Part shown: positions 39,181 to 46,949 of the stretch, piece after piece | How the letters are laid out: each line of letters begins with the position of its first letter | Position numbering within the stretch: the first letter of the stretch is position 1 | DNA from: Actinacidiphila epipremni | Lineage (GTDB): Bacteria > Actinomycetota > Actinomycetes > Streptomycetales > Streptomycetaceae | Direction of reading: 5' to 3' | Length of the DNA: 46,949 nt | Assembly: GCF_012034175.1 (NCBI RefSeq) | Contig: NZ_JAATEJ010000041.1 | Span: 1-46,949 of the forward strand | Made by a program: the position numbers and the translations under genes | Notes under the pieces: generated by a model | The model's input: the letters and a program-made list of their open reading frames with translations, nothing else | Databases searched by the model: none | What the model was told of the DNA's origin: nothing

Positions 39181-40485
39181 ATGACCGATCCGTCCACCCC
39201 GTCCCCGATCGGGCCGCTCGCGGCCTCCTACGGACTCCCGGAGGCCCTGCCGCCGTGGCCGTCGCGCGACGGGCTGCGCGTCACCGGGGTGCGGGCGGTG
39301 GTCACCGCGCCCGAGGGCATCCCGCTGGTCGTGGTGCGCGTCGACACCTCCGACGACGGCCTGTACGGGCTCGGGTGCGCGACGTTCACGCAGCGGTACG
39401 CGGCCGTCGTCGCGGCCGTCGAGGAGCACGTCGGCCCGCTGGTGGTGGGCCGGCACCCCGCCGACATCGAGGACATCACCCGCCTGGTGCACTACTCGTC
39501 GTACTGGCGTGGCGGGCCGGTGCTGAACAACGCGCTGTCGGGCGTCGACCAGGCGCTGTGGGACATCGCCGGCAAGCGTGCCGGGATGCCCGTCCATGAA
39601 CTGCTCGGCGGGCGCAGCCGGGCGGGCGTCGAGGTGTACTCGCACGCCGCGGGCGCGGACGTCGGGCAGACCCTGGAGCAGGCCGAGGCGCTGGTCGCGG
39701 CCGGCTACCGGCATGTGCGGCTGCAGGTGGGCGGCCCGGGCCTGGGGACGTACGGGGCGCCGGGCACGCCCGGCGGGTACCCTCGCTCCCCGCACCCGGA
39801 CGGGTGGTCCGTCGACCAGTACCTGACGGCGACGGCCGCGCTCTTCGCGGCGGCCCGCGCCCGGCTCGGGCCCGAGGTCAGCCTGATGCACGATGTGCAC
39901 AGCCGGCTGACGCCCAAGCAGGCGGTGGTGCTGGCACGGGCGTTGGAGCCCTACCGGCTGTCGTTCCTGGAGGACGTGGTCGCGCCGGAGCACTACGACC
40001 GGCTGCCGGAGGTGCGGGCGGCCTCGCCCGTGCCCATTGCGGTGGGCGAGCAGATCGGCAGCGTCCCGGAGGCGGTGCGGCTGATCCGGGACGGCGGGAT
40101 CGACCTGCTGCGGCTGCACACCTCGGCGGTCGGCGGCCTCACGCCGACCCGCAAGCTCGTGGCGCTCGCCGAACTGACCGGTGTGCGCACCGCGTTCCAC
40201 TCCCCCGGCGACATCTCGCCGGTCGGCGTCGCCGCGAACCTGGCGGTGGACATCTCCACGCCGGCCTTCGGCTACCAGGAGTCGCACGAGTACAACGACG
40301 CCACGCACGAGGTCTTCAGCGGCACGCCCGTCGTGCGCGACGGCTACCTGTACCCGTCGGAACTGCCCGGGTGGGGCGTGGACCTGGACGAGAAGGCGGC
40401 GCGCCGCTTCCCGCCGGTCAAGCACCTGCACGAGCGGTGGGCGGCGCGGGTGCGCCGCCCCGACGGCGGGCTGGAGGCGCCGTGA
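39181..40485 (+). CDS. enolase-superfamily dehydratase (RspA/ManD-like)
   Basis: 434 residues. Capping domain to about 140, then a barrel with metal ligands in LMHDVHSRLTP, FLEDVVAPEHY and VGEQIGS, and AFHSPGDISPVGVAANL near the end. This is the mandelate-racemase/ManD-RspA group that dehydrates sugar acids (D-mannonate and relatives). Mg2+ is required. The ATG at 39181 follows GGGAG. Its stop overlaps the next gene by four bases (GTGA), linking it with an SDR partner. Confidence 0.9.
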   Translation: MTDPSTPSPIGPLAASYGLPEALPPWPSRDGLRVTGVRAVVTAPEGIPLVVVRVDTSDDGLYGLGCATFTQRYAAVVAAVEEHVGPLVVGRHPADIEDITRLVHYSSYWRGGPVLNNALSGVDQALWDIAGKRAGMPVHELLGGRSRAGVEVYSHAAGADVGQTLEQAEALVAAGYRHVRLQVGGPGLGTYGAPGTPGGYPRSPHPDGWSVDQYLTATAALFAAARARLGPEVSLMHDVHSRLTPKQAVVLARALEPYRLSFLEDVVAPEHYDRLPEVRAASPVPIAVGEQIGSVPEAVRLIRDGGIDLLRLHTSAVGGLTPTRKLVALAELTGVRTAFHSPGDISPVGVAANLAVDISTPAFGYQESHEYNDATHEVFSGTPVVRDGYLYPSELPGWGVDLDEKAARRFPPVKHLHERWAARVRRPDGGLEAP

Positions 40486-41366
40486 GCGGCCCTTCCCCGG
40501 CCCCTGGGCGGGTGCTGGTCACCGGCGCGGCCGGGCTCATCGGGCGGGAGGTGACGGCGCTGCTGGGGCGTGAGGGCGCCGCCGTGACCGCGCTGGTCCT
40601 CGACGACCCGGGCGGCCTGGCCGCCGACCGGGTCGTCGTGGGCGACGCAGGCGACCCCCGGGCGGTGCGGGACGCGCTGGCCGGAGTGGACGCGGTGGTG
40701 CACCTGGCGGCGCTGGCGTCGCCGGCGCACGGCACGGCCCGGGAGGTGTACCTCGGCAACACCGGGGCGACGTTCACCGTCCTGGACGAGGCGGTACGCG
40801 CCGGGGTGCGGCGGGCGGTGATCGCCAGCAGCCTGTCGATCCTCGGCCTGCCCTTTGCCGAGCGTCCGCTGCACCCGGCGTATGTACCGGTGGACGAGCG
40901 GCTGCCGCTGCAGATCGAGGACCCCTACGGGCTGTCGAAGGCGGTCGACGAGCAGATCGCCGGTACATATGCGCGGCAGCACGGGCTCGCGGTGGTGGCG
41001 CTGCGGTATCCGTTCGTGGCCGACGCGCGGCGCGAGGAGCAGCGGCGTGCGGACCTGGCGGCCGATCCGGCGTCGGGGGCCCGGGAGTTGTGGGCGCACC
41101 TGGACGTGTCGGACGCCGCGCGTGCGGCGTGGCTGGGGCTGACCCGGCCCGTGGAGGGCTTCCATGCCGTGTTCGTCGCCGCGCCCGAGACGCTGGCGCC
41201 GTACCCGACGGGCGACCTGGTGGCCCGTTACCACCCGGGCAGCGAACTGCGCCGGCCGTTGCGGGGGCGCGAGGTCCCGATCGACCTGGGGGCCGCGGAG
41301 CGGCTGCTGGGCTTCACCGCGCTGCACCGCAGGGAGATCGAGGAGCGGCCCTTGCCGCCGCCGTGA
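40482..41366 (+). CDS. NAD-dependent epimerase/dehydrogenase (extended SDR)
   Basis: 294 residues, Rossmann SDR. VLVTGAAGLIGREV is the NAD loop, DAVVHLAALAS the downstream signature, and DPYGLSKAVDEQ holds the Tyr-x3-Lys pair. ASSLSILG carries the catalytic Ser. It is coupled by a GTGA overlap to the dehydratase, so it may oxidise a sugar or sugar acid in the same path, as uronate dehydrogenases do. Exact substrate unknown. Confidence 0.9.
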   Translation: MSGPSPAPGRVLVTGAAGLIGREVTALLGREGAAVTALVLDDPGGLAADRVVVGDAGDPRAVRDALAGVDAVVHLAALASPAHGTAREVYLGNTGATFTVLDEAVRAGVRRAVIASSLSILGLPFAERPLHPAYVPVDERLPLQIEDPYGLSKAVDEQIAGTYARQHGLAVVALRYPFVADARREEQRRADLAADPASGARELWAHLDVSDAARAAWLGLTRPVEGFHAVFVAAPETLAPYPTGDLVARYHPGSELRRPLRGREVPIDLGAAERLLGFTALHRREIEERPLPPP

Positions 41367-41613
41367 GCGCCGGCCCGGTCCGCGGGCGGGGTGGTTTCGC
41401 TCGGTACATGTGCCGCGGGTTCCGGTGGGCGCGCATAGTCCGGCCCGACGGTCCGACGATCGGCGGGCGCGCGGTCGGACAGGCCGATCTTCCGACCGGG
41501 CCCCTGGTGACGGTACGACCATCCGACGTGCGACGACCCCGTCCGGTGGCGGCGCGCCGGGGGCCCATCCGCTACGCTGTCCGGGGCGCCCGCGAGGGCG
41601 GTTCCCACGCCCC

Positions 41614-41686
41614 GCCCCAGTAGCTCAGGGGATAGAGCACGGCTCTCCTAAAGCCGGTGTCGCAGGTTCGAATCCTGCCTGGGGCA
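41614..41686 (+). tRNA. tRNA-Arg (anticodon CCT)
   Basis: 73 bases. Acceptor GCCCCAG/CTGGGGC, D arm, anticodon stem CGGCT/AGCCG with loop CTCCTAA, T arm AGGTTCGAATCCT. Discriminator A, CCA not encoded. A TACGCT at 41573 is a possible -10. Confidence 0.95.
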
Positions 41687-41700
41687 CAGCCCGTCGAGTG

Positions 41701-41744
41701 CGCCGATCGCCCCTTCCGTACATGTACGGAAGGGGCGGTCGGCG
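41701..41744. terminator. 20-bp stem terminator after tRNA-Arg
   Basis: Arms of 20 bases with one G-T pair around CATG, followed by TTT on the plus strand. The right arm ends three bases before the Lrp stop, so it can serve both directions. Confidence 0.8.
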
Positions 41745-41746
41745 TT

Positions 41747-42193
41747 TCAGGGACGGGCGGCCGGGAGGGGCTTGGGCGGGTAGGTGCGCAGGACGAGGGA
41801 CGTCGTGACGGGGCCGTGGCGGGCCAGGGAGTCGACGATCTCCTCAAGGCGCTCGGCGTGGGTGCAGTGGACGTCGAGCAGGAGGCAGTCCTCGCCGGTG
41901 ACGCGGAGGGTGCCGGTGACCTCGGGGAGGCGGGCGGCGAGGGTGAGGGCGTCGGCGAGCCGGGCGTGGGTGGTGCGCAGCCGGACGACGGCGTGGATGT
42001 TCAGGCCGAGCGCGGCGGGGGCGACGACCGCGCGGTAGCCGGTGATGACGCCGCTCTTCTCCAGGCGCTGGATACGGGCCGCGGCGGCGGGCTGGGACAG
42101 GCCGACGCGGCGGCCTATCTCGGCGCCGGTGAGGCGGCCGTCCGCCTGGAGCAGGCCGACGATGGCCAGGTCGATGTCGTCGAGTGAATCCAT
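41747..42193 (-). CDS. Lrp/AsnC-family transcriptional regulator
   Basis: 148 residues. N-terminal helix-turn-helix DGRLTGAEIGRRVGLSQPAA with LDDIDLAIVGLLQ before it, then the RAM ligand-binding domain (VVAPAALGLNIHAVVRLRTT, VTGTLRVTGEDCLLLDVHCT). It probably responds to an amino acid. ATG 42193 has a weak GGAAGTGGG site. Divergent from the hydrolase gene. Confidence 0.92.
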   Translation of the reverse strand: MDSLDDIDLAIVGLLQADGRLTGAEIGRRVGLSQPAAAARIQRLEKSGVITGYRAVVAPAALGLNIHAVVRLRTTHARLADALTLAARLPEVTGTLRVTGEDCLLLDVHCTHAERLEEIVDSLARHGPVTTSLVLRTYPPKPLPAARP

Positions 42194-42319
42194 CGTTGTC
42201 GGGCCCACTTCCCTGGAGATCGCTTGCGGCACGCCGCCGGCCGCGCCCGCCCGCCGACAATCGGCCCGACGGCCGCCCGGCAATGGGCGGCGGGTTTGTC
42301 CGCGGAAGGGCGGTAGGTG

Positions 42320-42874
42320 ATGGTCGCATATGTCGTCGTCCCCGGGATCGACGGCTCGGGCGAGGAGCACTGGCAGAGCCTGTGGGAGCGGGAGTGGGGC
42401 CCGGCGGCTGTGCGTATTGCGCCGGATTCCTGGTCGGCGCCGGACCTGGCGGACTGGACGGGCGCGGTGGGGCGCGCATACGCGGCGGTCGGCGGGGGTG
42501 CGGCCGAGGGCGTGGTGTTCGTCGCGCACAGCCTCGGGTGCTGGGCGGTGGCGCACTGGGTGGAGCGGGAGCGGCCGGGCAATGCGGCGGTGTTCCTGGT
42601 CGCGCCGCCCGATCCGCGCGGGGCGGATTTCCCGCGGGAGGCCGCACCGGGTTTCGCGGGGCTGCGGGCGCGGACGCTGGGGTGCCCCGGGCTGGTGGTG
42701 GCCAGTGCGGACGACGCCTATTGCGACGCCGGCGTCTGCGCCGGGTTCGCGTCGGCGTGGGGGCTGCGGTGGCACGACGCGGGGCGGCACGGGCACCTGA
42801 ACGCCGCGAGCGGGCTCGGGAGCTGGCCGGAGGGGCTGCGACTGCTGCGGACGGCCGCCGGGGGCGCCGCGTAG
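42320..42874 (+). CDS. RBBP9/YdeN-family alpha/beta hydrolase
   Basis: 184 residues. VPGIDGSGEEHWQSLWE is the family opening, the nucleophile Ser is in VFVAHSLGCWAV, Asp in ASADDAYC and His in HGHLN. Serine esterase of unknown substrate. ATG 42320 preferred over GTG 42317; GGAAGG lies upstream. Confidence 0.88.
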   Translation: MVAYVVVPGIDGSGEEHWQSLWEREWGPAAVRIAPDSWSAPDLADWTGAVGRAYAAVGGGAAEGVVFVAHSLGCWAVAHWVERERPGNAAVFLVAPPDPRGADFPREAAPGFAGLRARTLGCPGLVVASADDAYCDAGVCAGFASAWGLRWHDAGRHGHLNAASGLGSWPEGLRLLRTAAGGAA

Positions 42875-42918
42875 CCTGGGGGCGAACGGGCGGGTCGAGC
42901 GGGGCGAGGTGCGGGAAC

Positions 42919-43878
42919 GTGGCGGGCAGGGCAGGGCGCAGGCCGCCGCCGTCACCGCTGCCGCAGCAGGCGGGTGTCGACCCGGTGCGGGTGCGGCTGC
43001 CGGGCGGCGCGCAGGCCGGGCGCTGGGCGACCGTGCGCGAGCACCTGCTGGGCCGGTACGGTCCGGTGGTCGGCGCCGCGCGGGTCGAGGCCATGCTCGC
43101 CGAGGGGCGCTTCGTGACGCTGGACGGGCCGGTGGGGGCGGCGACGCCCTATGTGCCGGGCGGCTGGGTGTGGTTCCACCGCGACCGGGTCGCGGAGCCC
43201 GAGGTGCCCTTCGAGGTCGGCGTGGTGCATCGCGACGAGCGCATCGTCGTCGCGGACAAGCCGCACTTCCTGGCCACCACCCCGCGCGGCCGGCACGTCA
43301 CGCAGACCGCGCTGAGCCGGCTGCGGCACGCCCTGGCGCTGCCGCAACTGACTCCCGCGCACCGGCTGGACCGGCTGACGGCGGGGCTGGTGCTCTTCGT
43401 CGTCCGGCCCGAGGACCGGGGCGCGTACCAGAACCTCTTCCGGGACCGGCGGGTGCGCAAGGAGTACGAGGCCGTCGCCGTCCACGACCCGGCGGTGGAG
43501 CTGCCGCGGACCGTCGTCAGCCGGATCGTCAAGGAGCGCGGGTCGATGGCAGCCGAGGAGCGTGCCGACGGGCCGCCCAACGCGGAGACCCGCGTGGAAC
43601 TGCTGGCACATCGCGCCGGGCTCGGCCGCTACCGGCTGCTGCCCGCGACGGGCCGCACGCACCAGTTGCGCCTGCACATGGCCGGGTTGGGCCTGCCGCT
43701 GCTGGACGACCCGCTGTATCCCCGGGTGCTGCCGGAGGAGGCCGCGGACGACTGGTCCCGGCCGCTGCAACTGCTGGCCCGGGCCCTGGAGTTCACCGAC
43801 CCGGTCACCGGGCGGGCGGTGCGCTTCGAGAGCACGCGGCAATTGGCGCGGTGGCCGGGCGGCGACGCGGGCTCCTGA
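42919..43878 (+). CDS. RluA-family pseudouridine synthase
   Basis: 319 residues. AHRLDRLTAGLVLF contains the catalytic Asp; VVADKPHFLATTPRGRH and GRTHQLRLHMAGLGLPLLDD are the flanking motifs. It isomerises uridine in rRNA or tRNA. The N-terminal part before residue 70 is not the standard S4 domain. The GTG at 42919 is the likely start, after GCGGGA. Confidence 0.9.
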   Translation: MAGRAGRRPPPSPLPQQAGVDPVRVRLPGGAQAGRWATVREHLLGRYGPVVGAARVEAMLAEGRFVTLDGPVGAATPYVPGGWVWFHRDRVAEPEVPFEVGVVHRDERIVVADKPHFLATTPRGRHVTQTALSRLRHALALPQLTPAHRLDRLTAGLVLFVVRPEDRGAYQNLFRDRRVRKEYEAVAVHDPAVELPRTVVSRIVKERGSMAAEERADGPPNAETRVELLAHRAGLGRYRLLPATGRTHQLRLHMAGLGLPLLDDPLYPRVLPEEAADDWSRPLQLLARALEFTDPVTGRAVRFESTRQLARWPGGDAGS

Positions 43879-43893
43879 GCGGGCGGCGCGGCC

Positions 43894-44685
43894 TCAGGAC
43901 GCCGGGGTGCTCGGGTGCAGCAGGGCGAAGAACGCGCCTTCCGGGTCACGCAGCAGCGCCAGCCGGCCGACGCCCTCCATGTCCGTGCCGGGCATCAGGA
44001 TCGCGCCGCCGCGCTCGACGGCCCTGGCCACCGTCGCGTCCACGTCGTCCACGGAGAAGTACGGCTGCCAGTAGCTGGTGCCCTCGGGCAGCATGTCCGT
44101 GCCGAGCTGCATGATGCCGCTGTGCGAGCCCTCCTGGCCGCCGCCGGCGCGGGACGCGATGACGTACGCGCCCGCGTCGCCGGGGAGCGGGACCTCCTCG
44201 AAATCCCAGGCGAAGACGGTGCCGTAGAACTCCTTGGCCCTGGCCGCGTCCGTCGTGTAGAGCTCCGTCCAGCACAGGCCGTGCGCGCCGACCCTGTCCA
44301 GGCCCTTGGTCGCGCCGGGCTCCCAGACGGCGAACTCGGCGCCGCTGGGGTCGCTGTAGCCGGCGAGGCGACCCTGGTCGGCGACGGCCATCGGGGGGAA
44401 GCGGACGGCGCCGCCGGCCTGTTCGACGGCCTTGGTCGTCGCGTCGGCGTCGGCGGTGTGGAAGTAGATCGTCCACGCCGGCTGGGCGCCGGCGTCCTGG
44501 AGCGGGCCGAGGGCGGCGACGACCTGGCCGTCCGTCCGGAACATGCCGTAGTCGCCCGCTTCGGGGCCGGTGGACCGGAACTGCCAGCCCAGCAGGTCGC
44601 CGTAGAAGGCCGCTGCCGCCGGGACGTCGCGGCTGCCGAGGTCGACCCAGTTGGGGGCGCCCGGGACGTAGTCGTCGGTGAGCAT
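43894..44685 (-). CDS. VOC-family protein (two glyoxalase-like domains)
   Basis: 263 residues with a repeat: NWVDLGSRDVPAAAAFYGDL in domain 1, LCWTELYTTDAARAKEFYGT in domain 2, each ending in a DPEGA/DPSGA strand. This is the tandem VOC layout of hydroxylase-like or resistance proteins. No clear metal-binding residues in all positions, so it may bind a ligand rather than catalyse. GGAGG precedes the ATG. Confidence 0.88.
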   Translation of the reverse strand: MLTDDYVPGAPNWVDLGSRDVPAAAAFYGDLLGWQFRSTGPEAGDYGMFRTDGQVVAALGPLQDAGAQPAWTIYFHTADADATTKAVEQAGGAVRFPPMAVADQGRLAGYSDPSGAEFAVWEPGATKGLDRVGAHGLCWTELYTTDAARAKEFYGTVFAWDFEEVPLPGDAGAYVIASRAGGGQEGSHSGIMQLGTDMLPEGTSYWQPYFSVDDVDATVARAVERGGAILMPGTDMEGVGRLALLRDPEGAFFALLHPSTPAS

Positions 44686-44922
44686 GCGCGGGACCTCCGT
44701 GGGGTGCGGGATCGGTGGGGCGGCCGATCCGAACGATCTGTCGTTTTTGGACGCTGTGTCCTCTCTCACACTCAGCATGGCAGGGTCCGCCGGCAATCCG
44801 GCTTCTGACGCGGGCCGGGCGGGCTCATGGCTGGTCAGCGGGGTCGGGCGGGCGACGGCGGACCGTGCGGCGCCGGGCACGCGGGGTAGCAAACCGATTC
44901 GGGGATTGTCAGTGCCCCCGTC

Positions 44923-44928
44923 TAGGGT
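44923..44928 (+). promoter_or_regulatory. -10 element for a leaderless small gene
   Basis: TAGGGT, seven bases, ATG at 44936. Same arrangement as mtnP. Confidence 0.5.
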
Positions 44929-44935
44929 GGTTCGC

Positions 44936-45139
44936 ATGTACGGGGGAAGTCTCGATCAGGCGAATGCCGCACTGCGCGCGTACGTGCAGGAGCACGGCGA
45001 CCGGCCGTGGACGGCCGAGGAGCTCGCGGAGCTGGCGCGGTTGCGCGCCCGCTGGACGGCCGCCGCGCGCGGCTCACGCGTCGGGATACGCCCGGTGTCC
45101 ACGCGGGTGAACGGCGCCGCGGTGATGACCGCGGCGTAG
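44936..45139 (+). CDS. small conserved-looking protein, unknown function
   Basis: 67 residues: MYGGSLDQANAALRAYVQEH, then PWTAEELAELARLRARWTAA and a basic tail. It is helical, with no membrane segment. The leaderless promoter supports a real gene. It converges with panD. Confidence 0.65.
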   Translation: MYGGSLDQANAALRAYVQEHGDRPWTAEELAELARLRARWTAAARGSRVGIRPVSTRVNGAAVMTAA

Positions 45140-45201
45140 CCCGTTCCCCCGGTGGACGGGGTCGGCGGGGCCTGCGGGTCCTCCCCGGGGTCGACGGGGT
45201 G

Positions 45202-45636
45202 TCAGACGCCCGCTGGGGCAGGGGCGGCGGCGTGCGGGGGGCGCACGGAGTCGCTGCCGGGGACCGGTTCCGCGGTGTCCGCGCCGAGGGCGACGATGCG
45301 GTTGGCGGCGTCGACATGGACGACGGCGGGCCGCAGCGCGCGGGCCTCGGCATCGTCGACCTGGGCGTAGCTGATGAGGATCACCAGGTCGCCGGGGTGG
45401 ACGAGGTGGGCGGCGGCGCCGTTGATGCCGATGACGCCGGAGCCGCGCTCGCCCTCGATGACGTAGGTCTCCAGGCGGGCGCCGTTGGTGATGTCGACGA
45501 TGTGCACCAGTTCGCCGGGGAGCAGGTCGGCGGCGTCCATCAGGTCCGCGTCGACCGTCACGGAACCGACGTAGTGCAGGTCTGCCTGGGTCACGGTGGC
45601 ACGGTGGATCTTGGACTTGAACATGGTGCGCAGCAC
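45202..45636 (-). CDS. panD: aspartate 1-decarboxylase
   Basis: 144 residues. MFKSKIHRATVTQADLHYVG then Ser in YVGSVTVD, the self-cleavage site giving the pyruvoyl cofactor. LLPGELVHIVDITNGARLET and INGAAAHLVHPGDLVILISY are diagnostic. It makes beta-alanine for pantothenate and CoA. GTG at 45636. A Pro/Ala tail extends the usual length. Confidence 0.95.
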   Translation of the reverse strand: MLRTMFKSKIHRATVTQADLHYVGSVTVDADLMDAADLLPGELVHIVDITNGARLETYVIEGERGSGVIGINGAAAHLVHPGDLVILISYAQVDDAEARALRPAVVHVDAANRIVALGADTAEPVPGSDSVRPPHAAAPAPAGV

Positions 45637-45768
45637 GGTGCCGCCTCCTGAGGTGGGAAGGTCGCGTCCCGCGAGGGGTACGCGCCGACGTCACCAGGGT
45701 AGAGCCCCGCGCCGGGGGTGCGTCGGGGCGGTCGGGCGGAGTGCGGAAGATCTCAGGGCGGGCTGCGC

Positions 45769-46949
45769 CTATGGTGCGGCGGTGGGCGCGGGGGCCGGGT
45801 CCGGGTGCAGGCCCTGGGGGGCTTGCGGCGGTGCGGGTGGGGCGGGGAGCTGGTCGTAGAGGGTGGCCAGGGCGTCGTTGAGGGGCCGCAGGAGGGCCGG
45901 GGCGGCGACGGGACGGGGTGGCTGGGCGTCAGGGCGGTGGCCGAGGCGGCGGCGCACCTGGGCGACGTTGCGGGCGGTCAGGCCGAGGGGTGCGCGGGCG
46001 GCGGCGAGGTCGGCCGGCGGGAGGGCGGCGAGGGCGCGGGCTTCCCGGACGCACAGGGCGAGGGTGTCGGCCCAGTCGGCGGCGTGCGGGGCGGCGGTCC
46101 TGCGGTGGCGGTGGATGAGGGCGCGGTGGGCGCGGGCGGAGGAGGCGGCGGTGGCGAGGTCGCCGGCGGCGAGGTCGGCCGCGCGGGCCAGTTCGCGCAG
46201 GGCGGCCGGGTCGGGGGTGGGTTCGCGCAGGGCGGCGAGCAGGTCCTGGACGACCTGGAGGGCGCGGGCGGCGCGGCCCCGCATCACCGTCTCCGTGCGC
46301 AGCGGCAGGACGAAGTACGCGGCGAGGATGCCGCAGGCCGAGCCGAGGAGGATGCCCTCGGGCCGCTGGAGGAGCAGGGCGGCGGTGTCGTGCTCGCCGT
46401 TGAGGGAGTACATGACGGCGAGCAGGCTCGTGACGCAGAAGGCCCACACGGCGTAGTTGACGTCGCGCAGCCATAGGCCGACGAAGAGGTAGCAGAAGAT
46501 CACGGCGACGCCGAGGGGCGGGCTCCCCGCGACCAGGTGCGCGGCGAGGGTGCCGGTGACCGCGCCGGCGAAAGCGCCGCCGATGCGCAGTCCGCTGCGG
46601 TGGACGACGTCGCCGCGGGAGCGGGCTGCGCTGCACACGACGAAGGCGGTGATCACCGTCCAGGTCCAGTGGTGCGGGAAGAGCAGGTGCCCGGCGGCGA
46701 ACGCCGCGCCCATCGCCGCCGCGAGCTGGGCGGTCAGGCGCGTCTGCGGCTGCGGTCCCTTGCGGGCGCTGCGGGCGGCCCGGGGGGCCTCCGGGGTGGG
46801 CACTTCCCGGGCCCGGACGCGGCGTACCGCTGCCGCGGCAGCGGTGAGGTCGTCCAGGGCGCGGGTGAGGACGGCGCTTGGGGGTGCGGTGTCGGGGGCC
46901 GGGGAGCGGGTGGCCGCCGTCGGGGGTGCTGTGGCGCTGTCGGCGGGGT
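45769..46949 (-). CDS. FUSC-family membrane protein, 5' end beyond the window
   Basis: The frame is open to the right edge (46949) with coding-like sequence (SAVLTRALDDLTAAAAAVRR), so the GTG at 46803 is probably internal. Visible part: membrane segments from about HWTWTVITAFVVCSAARS through GVAVIFCYLFVGLWLR and AVWAFCVTSLLAVMYSL, then GILLGSACGILAAYFVLPLR, then a soluble helical region. This is the second half of FUSC (fusaric-acid-resistance-like) proteins, with aromatic-acid efflux as the family idea. Confidence 0.78.
   Translation of the reverse strand, partial: PADSATAPPTAATRSPAPDTAPPSAVLTRALDDLTAAAAAVRRVRAREVPTPEAPRAARSARKGPQPQTRLTAQLAAAMGAAFAAGHLLFPHHWTWTVITAFVVCSAARSRGDVVHRSGLRIGGAFAGAVTGTLAAHLVAGSPPLGVAVIFCYLFVGLWLRDVNYAVWAFCVTSLLAVMYSLNGEHDTAALLLQRPEGILLGSACGILAAYFVLPLRTETVMRGRAARALQVVQDLLAALREPTPDPAALRELARAADLAAGDLATAASSARAHRALIHRHRRTAAPHAADWADTLALCVREARALAALPPADLAAARAPLGLTARNVAQVRRRLGHRPDAQPPRPVAAPALLRPLNDALATLYDQLPAPPAPPQAPQGLHPDPAPAPTAAP

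Noticed and set aside
41440..41530. GTCCGAC/GTCGGAC inverted stretches upstream of tRNA-Arg
   Set aside because: Short, mixed and G+C-biased; not distinguishable from background.
32346..45790. GCGCCTAT-TGC-like short repeat near stop codons (about 32352, 33266, 45766)
   Set aside because: Copies differ, they overlap coding ends (AAQ or AAP tails), and chance similarity is likely.
1..46949. CRISPR array or phage module
   Set aside because: No regularly spaced repeat and no capsid, portal, integrase or cas-like protein was seen.

Overview
The window is high-G+C actinobacterial chromosome, almost certainly Streptomyces. Signs of this are extreme third-position G+C, frequent GTG starts, GTGA/ATGA stop-start overlaps, an HrdD-type sigma factor behind a SigR-type promoter, the galU-glp-moaC-mog-rimJ-sepX order, and a sortase substrate with an LAATG signal. 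Most of it is core or near-core chromosome with a small accessory patch at about 5.5-8.9 kb. There is no intact insertion sequence, prophage or CRISPR array. Region 1 (1-5469): a GTP cyclohydrolase II gene cut by the left edge, a small P-loop kinase-like gene, and an ABC exporter (ATPase, permease) followed by a NarL-type histidine kinase/response regulator pair. A perfect 28-bp palindrome lies upstream of the exporter. Region 2 (5470-8942): two decayed same-strand remnants of one mobile-element gene, each followed by the same roughly 89-bp sequence, bracket a secreted LAxTG wall protein; the right remnant ends about 10 bp from a tRNA-Ala gene. Region 3 (9011-14134, minus strand): galU, gephyrin-like glp/moeA, moaC, mog, a RimJ-type acetyltransferase and sepX/glpR. 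Region 4 (14207-25921): 5-FTHF cyclo-ligase, a penicillin-acylase-type Ntn hydrolase, a cation/proton antiporter that appears to start at CTG, an MFS transporter, an FmdB zinc-ribbon gene under a CIRCE element, MTA phosphorylase, a CpaB-like SAF protein behind two DnaA-box sequences, MscL, a small acidic protein, a PLP cysteine-synthase-like enzyme and a VIT1/CCC1 transporter. Region 5 (26083-38500): hrdD, a GNAT, a DODA-type dioxygenase plus lipoprotein, two paralogous DHA2 efflux pumps, a MarR regulator, a solitary ABC ATPase, a membrane protein, and a flavin-dependent monooxygenase/FMN-reductase pair. Region 6 (38503-46949): an unrecognised Streptomyces-type protein, an enolase-superfamily dehydratase with an SDR partner, tRNA-Arg, an Lrp regulator, an alpha/beta hydrolase, an RluA-type pseudouridine synthase, a VOC protein, a small leaderless gene, panD, and a FUSC-type membrane protein cut by the right edge. 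The most system-like signal is a shared operator, TTGA-N4-TCAA (best form TTGAA-NN-TTCAA). By eye it occurs five times in the window, always just upstream of a gene: ribA, dodA (twice), marR itself, and the flavin monooxygenase operon. I read this as a possible MarR-controlled electrophile/aromatic response joining ring-cleavage, flavin chemistry and perhaps efflux. The sites are seen in the sequence; the regulon and its inducer are inference.
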